DNA from: Candidatus Uhrbacteria bacterium
GTDB lineage: Bacteria > Patescibacteriota > Patescibacteriia > JACQRZ01
Direction: 5' to 3'
DNA length: 9,808 nucleotides
NCBI GenBank assembly: GCA_016206235.1
Contig: JACQRZ010000040.1
Span: 1 to 9,808, forward strand
The notes beneath the pieces are model-generated. The model worked only from the letters and a program-made list of their open reading frames with translations, was not told the DNA's origin and did no database searches. The translations under genes and the position numbers were made by a program. The stretch's first letter is position 1. The number at the start of each line of letters is the position of its first letter. This document shows positions 1-6,375 of the stretch, one piece after another.

Positions 1-35
1 TTTCGGATTTCGTGCTTCGTGCTTCGGATTTATTG
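1..35. repeat. Heptanucleotide repeat array (TTTCGGA/CTTCGTG type), cut by window edge
   Basis: Four consecutive 7-base units are read on the plus strand: TTTCGGA (1-7), TTTCGTG (8-14), CTTCGTG (15-21) and CTTCGGA (22-28), followed by a degenerate unit TTTATTG (29-35). All four keep the core TTCG in the same phase. The array may continue to the left of the window. It overlaps the stop codon of the endonuclease III gene (30-32). There is no poly-T run on either strand, so it does not look like an intrinsic terminator. Its function is unknown; a dispersed intergenic repeat is the simplest reading. Confidence 0.6.
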
Positions 36-647
36 TATGGGGCAGTTCTCATGATCATGCTTTCGTGCCGTACAGTATTTTCTCCCATATTCAATAAGCA
101 AGTATGTTAATGGAAACCATTGTTTTTGAGGAAAAAGACGCATGAGGTCTTTCTCTATGGTATGCGGGGCAGTGTGCTTTGTCAATCCAAGCTTTTGTGA
201 AAGCCGCATCACGTGCGTATCCACTGCAATGCCTTCATACACGCCAAAGCAATTGCCCAGCACCACATTCGCTGTCTTTCTCCCAACGCCAGGAAGGCGA
301 AGCATCTCTTCCATGGTGCCTGGGACCGATCCTCCAAATTCTCTCTGTACCATCTTCGCTGCTGCAAGGATATGTTTTGCCTTGTTTCGGTAAAATCCCG
401 TTGAAAAAATATCTTTTTCAAATTCACGCTGCTTTGCGTGCACGTAATCATCAAGGGTTGTATATTTTTTGAACAGTTTGGCCGTAACCTTGTTTACTTG
501 CGAATCAGTACATTGCGCAGAAAGCATGACGGCAACCAAGCACTCCCATGGATTACTGTATCTCAATATCATGCCAGCATTGGGAAACAATGCTTGGAGT
601 TTAGCATAGATTTTTTGAGCACGCGGAGCTCCATTATTCTTTGGCAT
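30..647 (-). CDS. nth: Endonuclease III-like DNA glycosylase/AP lyase with incomplete Fe-S site
   Basis: Endonuclease III is a base-excision repair enzyme that removes oxidised pyrimidines and cleaves the DNA backbone at the resulting abasic site. The 205-residue product has the helix-hairpin-helix motif LPGVGRKTANVVL (residues 118-130). Its Lys124 matches the catalytic lysine, and Asp143 in AVDTHVMRL matches the conserved catalytic aspartate. The early LSAQCTDSQVN motif (42-52) is also typical. The family's C-terminal cluster motif is C-x6-C-x2-C-x5-C. Here Cys192 and Cys202 are present, position 199 is His, and the protein stops at residue 205, three residues before the fourth Cys would fall. 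The 4Fe-4S cluster is therefore probably absent or altered. The gene is last in the operon. Its ATG lies 14 bases inside the preceding acetyltransferase gene and has an A-rich AAAGAAAAA stretch just before it. Loss of the cluster makes activity less certain, but the catalytic core is intact. Confidence 0.93.
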   Translation of the reverse strand: MPKNNGAPRAQKIYAKLQALFPNAGMILRYSNPWECLVAVMLSAQCTDSQVNKVTAKLFKKYTTLDDYVHAKQREFEKDIFSTGFYRNKAKHILAAAKMVQREFGGSVPGTMEEMLRLPGVGRKTANVVLGNCFGVYEGIAVDTHVMRLSQKLGLTKHTAPHTIEKDLMRLFPQKQWFPLTYLLIEYGRKYCTARKHDHENCPIQ

Positions 648-1434
648 TTTTTCTTTGTCGCACGTTGATGAGATGGCCGGCTACTGTCACGTCTTGCCCA
701 ACGAGCTCTTGAAGGCGAAGTATCTCCTGAGCTATTGAATAAAATTCAGAATGTGAGTCTAGCTTTTCTAAATCTTTTGGGTCAAACGGAAGAAGGACAT
801 CCGGTTTGAGAAAAACATATCCTTCGTCGTGCGGAGGAAGTACTGGCAGTTCCGCAATAAGGTCCTCATGAGTCATATACTCAAGGTTTCTCCTTCTCAA
901 TTTCTCAACCAGTTCATTGCCCGTACCTTGAGGCCCATAATATCCTTTATAGCCGTGCTGCTCTGAGACACGTATGCGTGTTTTGATGGCCGCGAAATTG
1001 AGACTCGCACCAATTACTGCATTCCACTCTTGATCAGAAAAAAGACATGAATACAGTTTTTCTCCGATTTTTTTTCCGCGCTCATTTTCTTGAACGATAA
1101 TATCACGGACAATACCAAGTGTCGTGTCATTGCTATCTTGCTCGATACTGCAAAATCCTATCACCATGCCATTATTGATCTCACAGTACACTTTCTTGGC
1201 ATTCTCAAAATCAATGCGAAGCTGCCGTTCAAGCTCATCGTCTTCCCGCTGGTAGGCTTCTTTTATGAGAGGCCAAAAATGGTCTTTGAGTTGCTTAATA
1301 TGTTTATTCCAATCATCGTGCTGCAAGATCGTAATAGCGAGAGAGTTATCAGAAACTCGCCGGACTTCCGCGCCACGCAACAGACGTAAATGTGCTTCTA
1401 GCTGCTCCCAAGCATTGTCCATTGAGTGTGTCAT
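634..1434 (-). CDS. GNAT-family N-acetyltransferase-like protein with extra C-terminal region
   Basis: Residues about 45-165 look like a GNAT fold, which transfers an acetyl group from acetyl-CoA to an amine. There is a strand-turn-strand around MVIGFCSIEQD (90-100), then IVRDIIVQENERGKKIGEKL (108-127), which fits motif A, where the pyrophosphate of CoA binds. The usual R-G-x-G-x-G loop reads R119-G-K-K-I-G124, so one glycine is replaced by Lys. The later HGYKGYYG (160-167) resembles the motif B end of the fold. Residues about 170-266 form an unrecognised tail that is charged and probably helical, and the first 45 residues are also unassigned. The start codon overlaps the upstream amidohydrolase stop as ATGA, so translation is probably coupled. 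The substrate cannot be inferred. The GNAT call is moderately sure and rests on motif A. Confidence 0.72.
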   Translation of the reverse strand: MTHSMDNAWEQLEAHLRLLRGAEVRRVSDNSLAITILQHDDWNKHIKQLKDHFWPLIKEAYQREDDELERQLRIDFENAKKVYCEINNGMVIGFCSIEQDSNDTTLGIVRDIIVQENERGKKIGEKLYSCLFSDQEWNAVIGASLNFAAIKTRIRVSEQHGYKGYYGPQGTGNELVEKLRRRNLEYMTHEDLIAELPVLPPHDEGYVFLKPDVLLPFDPKDLEKLDSHSEFYSIAQEILRLQELVGQDVTVAGHLINVRQRKNAKE

Positions 1435-2237
1435 ACGTTTGAAATGTTTTTAATATCAAATACCTCAAGAGCATTTCCGACAAAAAAATCCTCACGCTCT
1501 TGGGAAGTAGAGAAAAGCTCGCTCACACACTTCATATAATCTGATTGGTCTGAGATAGGCCAATCCGTCCCAAAGAGAAGCTTTGTCCGGCCAAAGACAT
1601 GAACGAGAGAGTAATCCATAAATGTCTCAAGTGCCTCGGCAAACATTCTCTTATCCCTCTCTTGGAACGATCCATACACAAATCCCGAACAATCTGAATA
1701 GACGTTTTTATTTTTAAGACACACTTCTGCGGTGTCACGAAACCAGGGATTGCCGAAATGCGCGATGATAATTTTTAAATCAGGAAGCTCTGAGGCAAGC
1801 TCATCTATTTCAAAAGGATGTGCATATTTTAGTTTAGCACCCTGAGCCTTACTGTACGTATCCCCACTATGAAATATGGCTGGTTTGTTGTACTTCACGA
1901 GAAGCTCAAGGTATGGTCGAACGCACGAGTCATAAGGATAGTAGAACTCATAGCCTGGATAAAACTTTAATCCATATATTTTTCCCGATGCAAGCCACTC
2001 CTCCACCACCGCAAGAGATGGTGGGGATGGTGAAAGCGGTGAGACTGATCCAATGGGATACAAATGGGGGAGGTGAGAAAGTTCCTCAAGGAGTTTTTCC
2101 GTTGGACATCCATTAAGTTCGCCCGCAAAAACGCATGTCGCATCTATGCCAGCTTTTTTCATAGATTCAAGAAGCTCGCCAGGAGATGCTATCAGTGGCT
2201 CTTTAAATCCGATATGTGTGTGGCAATCGATAACCAT
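1431..2237 (-). CDS. Metal-dependent hydrolase, amidohydrolase family (Amidohydro_2-like)
   Basis: This is a 268-residue TIM-barrel hydrolase of the amidohydrolase superfamily, probably cytoplasmic since no signal peptide is seen. The metal-binding HxH sits at the end of strand 1 in VIDCHTHIG (His6, His8). Other expected ligands are His123 in AIFHSGD, His160 in IIIAHFGNPW and Asp225 in LLFGTDWP. This set and spacing fit the Amidohydro_2 subgroup, whose members act on amides, lactones or aromatic carboxylates. His140 (YAHPFEID) lies between them. The length is near the lower end for the subgroup. The start is fixed by the HxH motif lying immediately after Met1, and only one base separates it from the stop of the upstream gene. 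Its own stop overlaps the downstream ATG as ATGA. Nothing here indicates the substrate. Confidence 0.88.
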   Translation of the reverse strand: MVIDCHTHIGFKEPLIASPGELLESMKKAGIDATCVFAGELNGCPTEKLLEELSHLPHLYPIGSVSPLSPSPPSLAVVEEWLASGKIYGLKFYPGYEFYYPYDSCVRPYLELLVKYNKPAIFHSGDTYSKAQGAKLKYAHPFEIDELASELPDLKIIIAHFGNPWFRDTAEVCLKNKNVYSDCSGFVYGSFQERDKRMFAEALETFMDYSLVHVFGRTKLLFGTDWPISDQSDYMKCVSELFSTSQEREDFFVGNALEVFDIKNISNV

Positions 2238-2238
2238 A

Positions 2239-2721
2239 TTATTTTTTCTTTGGTTCGTCAGGCTTTACTGGTCTGAAAAAATCTTTATCGATTGTTCGCT
2301 CAAAACACATACGACCCTCTTCGTGCAGCCAGCTTTGCTCAGATGGCATGATACCACCACGGTGGGGATAGTCGGCAGGCGGACGTTTTTGCATAGGAGG
2401 AAAAAAACTTTTTCGCGCAAAATTCGCGCATAACTCAAATGTGAGATCTCCTCTGACTTTGTACTCATACGCCTCTCCGCTCTGCGGATCGCGCGGCACA
2501 TACACGCCGCGTGTGGAATCTTGAAGATCATCCAATGTGTGCGGCAGGCTGTCCTTACTCTGCCAATACGAAATGATATGCGATTGAATCTGCTGCAGGT
2601 CAGATACGCGGCTGTCGTCAAATCGTCGAAGCCGCTCCTCTTTTGGCGAACCAACGATCACAAGACCACCAATAATAGCTATAAGGACCACCCCGATAAT
2701 AGTTGAGACAAAGTACTTCAT
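2239..2721 (-). CDS. Small membrane-anchored protein of unknown function (RVSDLQQIQ type)
   Basis: The 160-residue protein has one hydrophobic segment at residues 4-24, then a polar domain that is probably outside the cell. Residues 33-58 (RFDDSRVSDLQQIQSHIISYW) are amphipathic and resemble the alpha-helix following the anchor in pseudopilin-like proteins. A DPQSGEAYEY segment (78-87) also recalls minor pilin-like folds. No prepilin peptidase site (G-F/M-T-L-x-E) is present, so it should not be called a pilin. Cys98 (FELCANF) and Cys139 (RMCFE) could form a disulfide. The C terminus is Lys/Pro-rich. Its ATG overlaps the TGA of the DUF5671 gene by four bases, and I recall the two types of protein occurring side by side in Parcubacteria, though I could not check this here. 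The function is unknown; a shared membrane complex is inference. Confidence 0.85.
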   Translation of the reverse strand: MKYFVSTIIGVVLIAIIGGLVIVGSPKEERLRRFDDSRVSDLQQIQSHIISYWQSKDSLPHTLDDLQDSTRGVYVPRDPQSGEAYEYKVRGDLTFELCANFARKSFFPPMQKRPPADYPHRGGIMPSEQSWLHEEGRMCFERTIDKDFFRPVKPDEPKKK

Positions 2722-3257
2722 ACGCCGTCCGTTCTCGTTTTAAAAATTTTTCCTTCCCAAATATAGTAGGTCATGATCGATCCGGCAACAAAAAAGATAG
2801 CAAGTACTTTGAGAAAAAAACGAAGCGTTGTCTCGCCGGAAAGCAAACTTCGGAGCAACGCTATGGTATCCCCGATAATGATGAGTGCGGCAACGAACAG
2901 AGTAATAGTCACAAGCCATCGGCGTATGGCGATGTTGCGCTTTTCTTGATGAAGCCGATAGGCCCTTATAAAATACCACATAACCCCAACGTACACGGGA
3001 AACACAACAATGATTGACGCCAGCGAAAAACGCATCTTATCATAAAAAGAGTACAACGAACCAAATTCAAGCATGTCAAAGAAAACAATATTGATCATCT
3101 GAAAAACGATGGTCAAAAAACTCACAGCGCTAATATACAGTGCTATCATTGCGAGCAAATGCAGAAAAAAATCTTGCGGTGAAGACGGATGCCTAAGGCT
3201 TGGCTGTAATTGGTTCGCCTCCACTTCGCTTCGGCGAAACTGGCTCTCGTGTGTCAT
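2718..3257 (-). CDS. DUF5671-like four-helix integral membrane protein
   Basis: The 179-residue product has four predicted membrane segments at about residues 33-58, 76-98, 111-136 and 144-165. The sequence order (SPQDFFLHLLAMIALYISAVSF, then SIIVVFPVYV, then IRRWLVTITLFVAALIIIGD, then TLRFFLKVLAIFFVAGS) matches my recollection of DUF5671 proteins of Parcubacteria, whose function is unknown. The first 25 residues are polar and lie in the 65-base overlap with the upstream phosphoesterase gene. No strong ribosome binding site precedes the ATG, and a GTG at codon 12 is an alternative start, so the N terminus is uncertain. The conserved part begins only at about residue 26. The TGA stop overlaps the next ATG (ATGA), so the two membrane proteins are probably made in step. 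Confidence 0.85.
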   Translation of the reverse strand: MTHESQFRRSEVEANQLQPSLRHPSSPQDFFLHLLAMIALYISAVSFLTIVFQMINIVFFDMLEFGSLYSFYDKMRFSLASIIVVFPVYVGVMWYFIRAYRLHQEKRNIAIRRWLVTITLFVAALIIIGDTIALLRSLLSGETTLRFFLKVLAIFFVAGSIMTYYIWEGKIFKTRTDGV

Positions 3258-4128
3258 ACATTACGGTTGTCTCATGGTCCTTTTCAAGACGCTTCCACGG
3301 AAAAGAACCGTTAAAGTCAATGATAAAACCGGCTGCGCCTTTATGCCCTCCACCGCCGTACTTTTTTGCCAACTGCGCACAGTCAACAGTCGTGCCATCG
3401 GAGCGCAACGACACATGGATTTTATTGCTGCCGCGATACGACCATGTAAGTCCCAAAGGAAATCCAAGGTCGAGATACATTGCCGCAGCTGTTTGTGAAT
3501 AATACAAAATAGTATTTACTGCCATGGTTTGGTAGCCCTCAAACTCAATCGTATCGGCAAACGAAAGGAGTTTTTGCACCGCCCGTTCCTCTGCCTTCAC
3601 AAGAGTCTTACCTTTTTCGATATACTCCAATCTTCCTTCGGGCGACTCGAGTGTTGCCGCTAGATCGGAAAAACGTTGAAAGTCATGCGGTTCTAAACTT
3701 AATGCCGCCATCATTTCGCGGATGTTCGGAAGTTTACGTGTAAACAAATCGTTATCTTGAATATATGTAATGAGCGCAGGGGCCTGTTGGCCTTTATGAA
3801 AATACTCCCATGCAATCATGGCGCCCGACCGATCATTATCAAAGAGAGGCTCATGAGCGAGAGCAACTGCATCTTTCTCTGAAATATGATGATCAAGGAT
3901 GCACACATGGTTGTTGGTATCCACTATGTTTTTTGTAATGCTTTTCGGATAGGTAAAGTCAAGAAAATACAATGTATCAATATTCGCAAAATGCGGTATA
4001 TCCATGTCGCGCGTAAGACCGATGTAGGAGGCGTTATCTCCGAACTTTTTCCACGCACTCCATGCCGCACCAAATCCATCGATGCAGTTTTTATGATAAA
4101 CAACGACTATTTTTTTTTGATGTAACAT
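3193..4128 (-). CDS. DHH-family phosphoesterase (NrnB/COG2404-like)
   Basis: The 311-residue protein is a DHH/DHHA1 phosphoesterase. Such enzymes use two metal ions to hydrolyse short oligoribonucleotides or cyclic (di)nucleotides in the cytoplasm. Visible motifs, in order, are VVVYHKNCIDGFGAAW (residues 8-23, with His12 and Asp17 as likely metal ligands), FLDFTYP (55-61, Asp57), CILDHHIS (76-83, the DHH signature), IQDNDLF (123-129), and the C-terminal DHHA1 substrate-binding motif GGGGHKGAAGF (258-268). The NCIDG variant of motif I fits the COG2404 group better than RecJ or NrnA. It follows the epimerase stop by three bases. Residues after about 285 (EPVSPKRSGGEPITAKP) look non-conserved and are encoded by a hairpin-forming stretch that overlaps the next gene. 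Which nucleotide it degrades cannot be told from the sequence. Confidence 0.9.
   Translation of the reverse strand: MLHQKKIVVVYHKNCIDGFGAAWSAWKKFGDNASYIGLTRDMDIPHFANIDTLYFLDFTYPKSITKNIVDTNNHVCILDHHISEKDAVALAHEPLFDNDRSGAMIAWEYFHKGQQAPALITYIQDNDLFTRKLPNIREMMAALSLEPHDFQRFSDLAATLESPEGRLEYIEKGKTLVKAEERAVQKLLSFADTIEFEGYQTMAVNTILYYSQTAAAMYLDLGFPLGLTWSYRGSNKIHVSLRSDGTTVDCAQLAKKYGGGGHKGAAGFIIDFNGSFPWKRLEKDHETTVMYDTREPVSPKRSGGEPITAKP
3214..3238. repeat. Hairpin-forming element inside the phosphoesterase/DUF5671 overlap
   Basis: Two alternative inverted repeats share this stretch. The outer one pairs TTCGCC (3214-3219) with GGCGAA (3233-3238) around a 13-base loop. The inner one pairs TTCGC (3225-3229) with GCGAA (3234-3238) around TTCG, giving a C(TTCG)G loop on the plus strand and a CGAA loop in the operon mRNA. 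The element encodes the tail of the phosphoesterase in one frame and the polar N terminus of the DUF5671 protein in another. It may be a dispersed repeat that landed at a gene junction; one copy in the window cannot prove that. Confidence 0.4.
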
Positions 4129-4131
4129 ACA

Positions 4132-5067
4132 TTACTTCATTTCATGAGCATACATTTCGGCAAGTCCCTGCTCAAAAGGTATCTGTGGCGACCAGTTCAA
4201 ATGCTCCTTTGCTCGATCAATAACAGATCGTGAATGGCGCACCTCAATAACAGTAGGACCATATTCTGGCTCATGATCAATCCCCGTAAGGTTCTTTATA
4301 TGGGCAAATAGATCTTGTACTGACAAATGCTGTCCCGAACCGACATTGAACACCTTGCCAAAACACTCCTTATGTTGGGTTTGGGCTGCAGCAATAAATG
4401 CGTTTACTGAATCTTTCACGTATATGTAATCGCGCGTCTGCTGACCATCACCATTGATGACGCACCGCCTGCCATTTTTGATCCGCCGAAACCACAGCGG
4501 TATGACGCCAGCATATCCGCCGAGAGTGTCTTGCCGAGGTCCGAAAACATTGAAATTACGCAAGCAAATCGTTTCCATATTATAGAGCATATGGTAGAGC
4601 TTGCAATAATGCTCGCCAACGATTTTGTGCAGAGCGTAGGGCGATAATGCGTTGGTGTCAAGCTCTTCATGCATATCCTCAACATCCTGATGGCCATAGA
4701 CAGCCGCGCTTGAAGAAAAGATAAACCGTGGCACGCGATGCTTTACGCAGGTATTGAGAACATTGATCGTCCCATTCACATTGACATGGTGCGTTTCGTG
4801 CGGATTTTGAATCGAATACTGCACGCTAATAATTGCTGCCAGATGAAACACGCCATCGAGCGACTCTTTCATAAAAATATCAGAGAGTGAGTCCTGGATA
4901 TCTCGGATATAGAACTTAAAACAAGAGTTATCAAAGTTGTGGGCGATATTTTCCTCCTTGCCGCTGGAGAGATTATCGATGCACACGACACGGTGTCCCA
5001 GTTCAAGCAAGCGATCGATAAGATGGCTACCAATAAAACCCGCGCCGCCCGTTACTGCGTAATTCAT
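4132..5067 (-). CDS. NAD-dependent sugar-nucleotide epimerase/dehydratase (UDP-glucose 4-epimerase-like)
   Basis: The 311-residue protein is an extended short-chain dehydrogenase/reductase acting on nucleotide sugars. The NAD-binding motif TGGAGFIGSH is at residues 6-15, followed by the acidic strand end CIDNLSSG (29-36). The catalytic Ser is in FSSSAAVYG (117-125) and the YxxxK pair is Tyr144/Lys148 in SPYALHK. NFNVFGPRQD (171-180) and GDGQQTRDYIYVKD (206-219) are substrate-domain motifs of UDP-glucose or UDP-GlcNAc 4-epimerases (GalE/WbpP-like). The exact sugar is not decided by what I can see; a 4,6-dehydratase is less likely because the usual TDE motif near the active site is absent. It is the first gene of the minus-strand operon and starts just after a heptad-repeat leader. 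It probably supplies a sugar for surface glycans. Confidence 0.9.
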   Translation of the reverse strand: MNYAVTGGAGFIGSHLIDRLLELGHRVVCIDNLSSGKEENIAHNFDNSCFKFYIRDIQDSLSDIFMKESLDGVFHLAAIISVQYSIQNPHETHHVNVNGTINVLNTCVKHRVPRFIFSSSAAVYGHQDVEDMHEELDTNALSPYALHKIVGEHYCKLYHMLYNMETICLRNFNVFGPRQDTLGGYAGVIPLWFRRIKNGRRCVINGDGQQTRDYIYVKDSVNAFIAAAQTQHKECFGKVFNVGSGQHLSVQDLFAHIKNLTGIDHEPEYGPTVIEVRHSRSVIDRAKEHLNWSPQIPFEQGLAEMYAHEMK

Positions 5068-5072
5068 AAAAA

Positions 5073-5109
5073 AGCTTCTAGGTGTTAGCTCCTAGCTGCT
5101 AGATTATAG
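5073..5109. repeat. Heptanucleotide repeat array (AGCTNCT type) in the operon leader
   Basis: On the plus strand the units are AGCTTCT (5073-5079), AGGTGTT (5080-5086), AGCTCCT (5087-5093), AGCTGCT (5094-5100) and AGATTAT (5101-5107), then AG. Each begins with AG and most end in CT. CTAGG (5078-5082) can pair with CCTAG (5091-5095) around an 8-base loop. The array fills most of the space between the epimerase start and the likely -10 box, so it would lie in the 5' end of the mRNA. Confidence 0.6.
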
Positions 5110-5134
5110 TTTTTTCAAAAAAAATCAATGTTAA
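5103..5134 (-). promoter_or_regulatory. Probable promoter of the seven-gene minus-strand operon
   Basis: Read on the minus strand, a perfect TATAAT box (5108 to 5103) lies 36 bases before the epimerase ATG and is formed partly by the last heptad unit. No -35 box stands at the ideal 17 bases: TTAACA (5134-5129) is 20 bases away and TTGATT (5128-5123) is 14 bases away. The stretch between is A/T-rich. The leader would be about 30 bases, with a weak AGAAG ribosome binding site before the ATG and a better AGGAG about 21 bases upstream that seems too far away to act. Confidence 0.45.
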
Positions 5135-5150
5135 GAGAAAAAGAAGAGGG

Positions 5151-5192
5151 GCGACTGCTTGCAAGGTTGAGTAAGTAATCGCTGGCTTTTTT
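5151..5192 (+). terminator. Terminator-like hairpin with T-tract in the divergent region
   Basis: GCGACTGCTTGC (5151-5162) pairs with GTAAGTAATCGC (5171-5182) around an 8-base loop, with one mismatch and two G-T pairs. It is followed after four bases by six Ts (5187-5192). The polarity is plus, but no plus-strand gene lies upstream of it. It could end an unseen short RNA, block antisense transcription from the right-hand gene region, or be chance. The function is unproven. Confidence 0.35.
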
Positions 5193-5210
5193 ATTTTCGC
5201 TGTTCAATAA

Positions 5211-5221
5211 TATGATATGAT
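5211..5221 (+). promoter_or_regulatory. Possible extended -10 promoter for the M23 peptidase gene
   Basis: TATGATATGAT contains two overlapping TATGAT boxes (5211-5216 and 5216-5221). The second is preceded by TGA, giving an extended -10 (TGnTATGAT), which can work with a poor -35. No good -35 is visible. The start codon is 39 bases downstream of the second box, and no clear Shine-Dalgarno sequence precedes it. Confidence 0.35.
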
Positions 5222-5259
5222 AGTGAGGTCAGATTGTATCAAATCGTAACATTTTTGCT

Positions 5260-6297
5260 ATGAGCCGTTTCTTACTTATATTCTGCGCGATAAGCATCCT
5301 TGCGAGCTTGCAGAACGCATCAGCACTCTCGCCACTCCTAGAACATAAGCGTGTTGACGCTTCTGCGCTCAGCTCGGTCTACCGATTCTCTCTTGAAATT
5401 CCTGACGCATGGGAGATTGTCTGGATACCTGCGATCGAGGCGATCAATATCTATGATCCCGCAGCTCCAGGAACTCAATTGGAGAAATCACAGCTCTTTG
5501 TGAGATATTTCACTGCTGATCGTTTTCTCACACTCTCAACGGTCACGGTTCACTCGAGAAAGCCGCTTTTCGTAAAAGGCCATACCGCCATGCGATATGA
5601 AATCAGTAAGAAAAAGAGCGTACCACAGTTTCCTCATCAGCCCTCCTGGAGAAATGCACGCCATGCTGTTGTCGATATTCGGCATTCTCCTGCGAGGCGC
5701 AGTACTTTCTACGTTTTTGCAAAGAATCCGACACTGGCGGAAGACACATTCCAAAAAATCATGCGGTCACTTGTGTTCTATAACGATTCGGAATCGTTGA
5801 AAGAACCGCTACCGGAATCTGCCAACCGGATCACCAAAAAGCCATTCGGGATTTTTATCACACAACAGTCATCGCCGGTCCAGCCTGAACGTTTCCATGG
5901 ATTTCATACCGGAAGTGATTACGAGATAGTCCCACTCGAGGAGAAAACTCCTGTTGTCGTATCCGCTCTCTGTAGCGGTCCTTTAATTGAAAAAAAGCAT
6001 GCGAGCGGCTATGGCGGCGTCGTCTTACAAGAATGTGAGCAAGGAAGCCAAACCGTAACCGTTCTCTATGGTCACATGGATATCACGCAGAGCACCTACA
6101 ATAAAGGAGACTATCTCTCGCCAGGAAGCCGTATCGGTGACCTCGCTGCCGCAAATACCGCAGCATCGGGTTTTGAGCGCAAACATCTCCACCTTGGTGT
6201 CCTGAAAGGGCGTTCCCGCGATCTCCGCGGGTATGTAACAAGCAAAAAAGAGCTCCGATTCTGGATTGACCCCGTGCGATTCGTATCGTCACGATGA
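5260..6297 (+). CDS. Secreted M23-family (LytM/lysostaphin-type) metallopeptidase
   Basis: The 345-residue product begins with a signal peptide: a short Arg-containing N terminus, a hydrophobic core at about residues 4-16, and a likely cut after ASA at residue 22. Residues about 30-175 form an unrecognised domain, mostly beta by appearance. The C-terminal domain (about 190-345) carries the complete M23 zinc site: HTGSD (216-220, the HxxxD motif), YGHMD with His272, and HLH (309-311, the HxH motif). M23 enzymes cut peptide cross-links of peptidoglycan, so this is probably an envelope hydrolase acting outside the membrane. All catalytic residues are present, unlike the many inactive scaffold versions of this family. 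The next gene in the same direction starts 140 bases later and encodes a large exported protein, so a shared envelope role is plausible but not proven. Confidence 0.9.
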   Translation: MSRFLLIFCAISILASLQNASALSPLLEHKRVDASALSSVYRFSLEIPDAWEIVWIPAIEAINIYDPAAPGTQLEKSQLFVRYFTADRFLTLSTVTVHSRKPLFVKGHTAMRYEISKKKSVPQFPHQPSWRNARHAVVDIRHSPARRSTFYVFAKNPTLAEDTFQKIMRSLVFYNDSESLKEPLPESANRITKKPFGIFITQQSSPVQPERFHGFHTGSDYEIVPLEEKTPVVVSALCSGPLIEKKHASGYGGVVLQECEQGSQTVTVLYGHMDITQSTYNKGDYLSPGSRIGDLAAANTAASGFERKHLHLGVLKGRSRDLRGYVTSKKELRFWIDPVRFVSSR

Positions 6298-6375
6298 AGG
6301 TAGTTTCGTTCCTTAACCCTAAAGTTACCACCTCTGAATAGTGTATGATTTTTTTGCTTTTTTTAGTATTTTCTC

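Noticed and set aside
2239..2721. Type IV pilin or pseudopilin gene
   Set aside because: The anchor and following helix look similar, but there is no prepilin peptidase cleavage motif, so only an unknown membrane-anchored protein is claimed.
3193..4128. RecJ single-strand exonuclease
   Set aside because: The protein is far shorter than RecJ, lacks its extra domains, and has the NCIDG form of motif I, which fits the NrnB-like group.
6299..6355. Terminator after the M23 gene (GGTAGTTT pairing with AAGTTACC, then Ts)
   Set aside because: The stem needs two G-T pairs and a 15-base loop, and the T-run is about 20 bases away, so it does not look like an intrinsic terminator.
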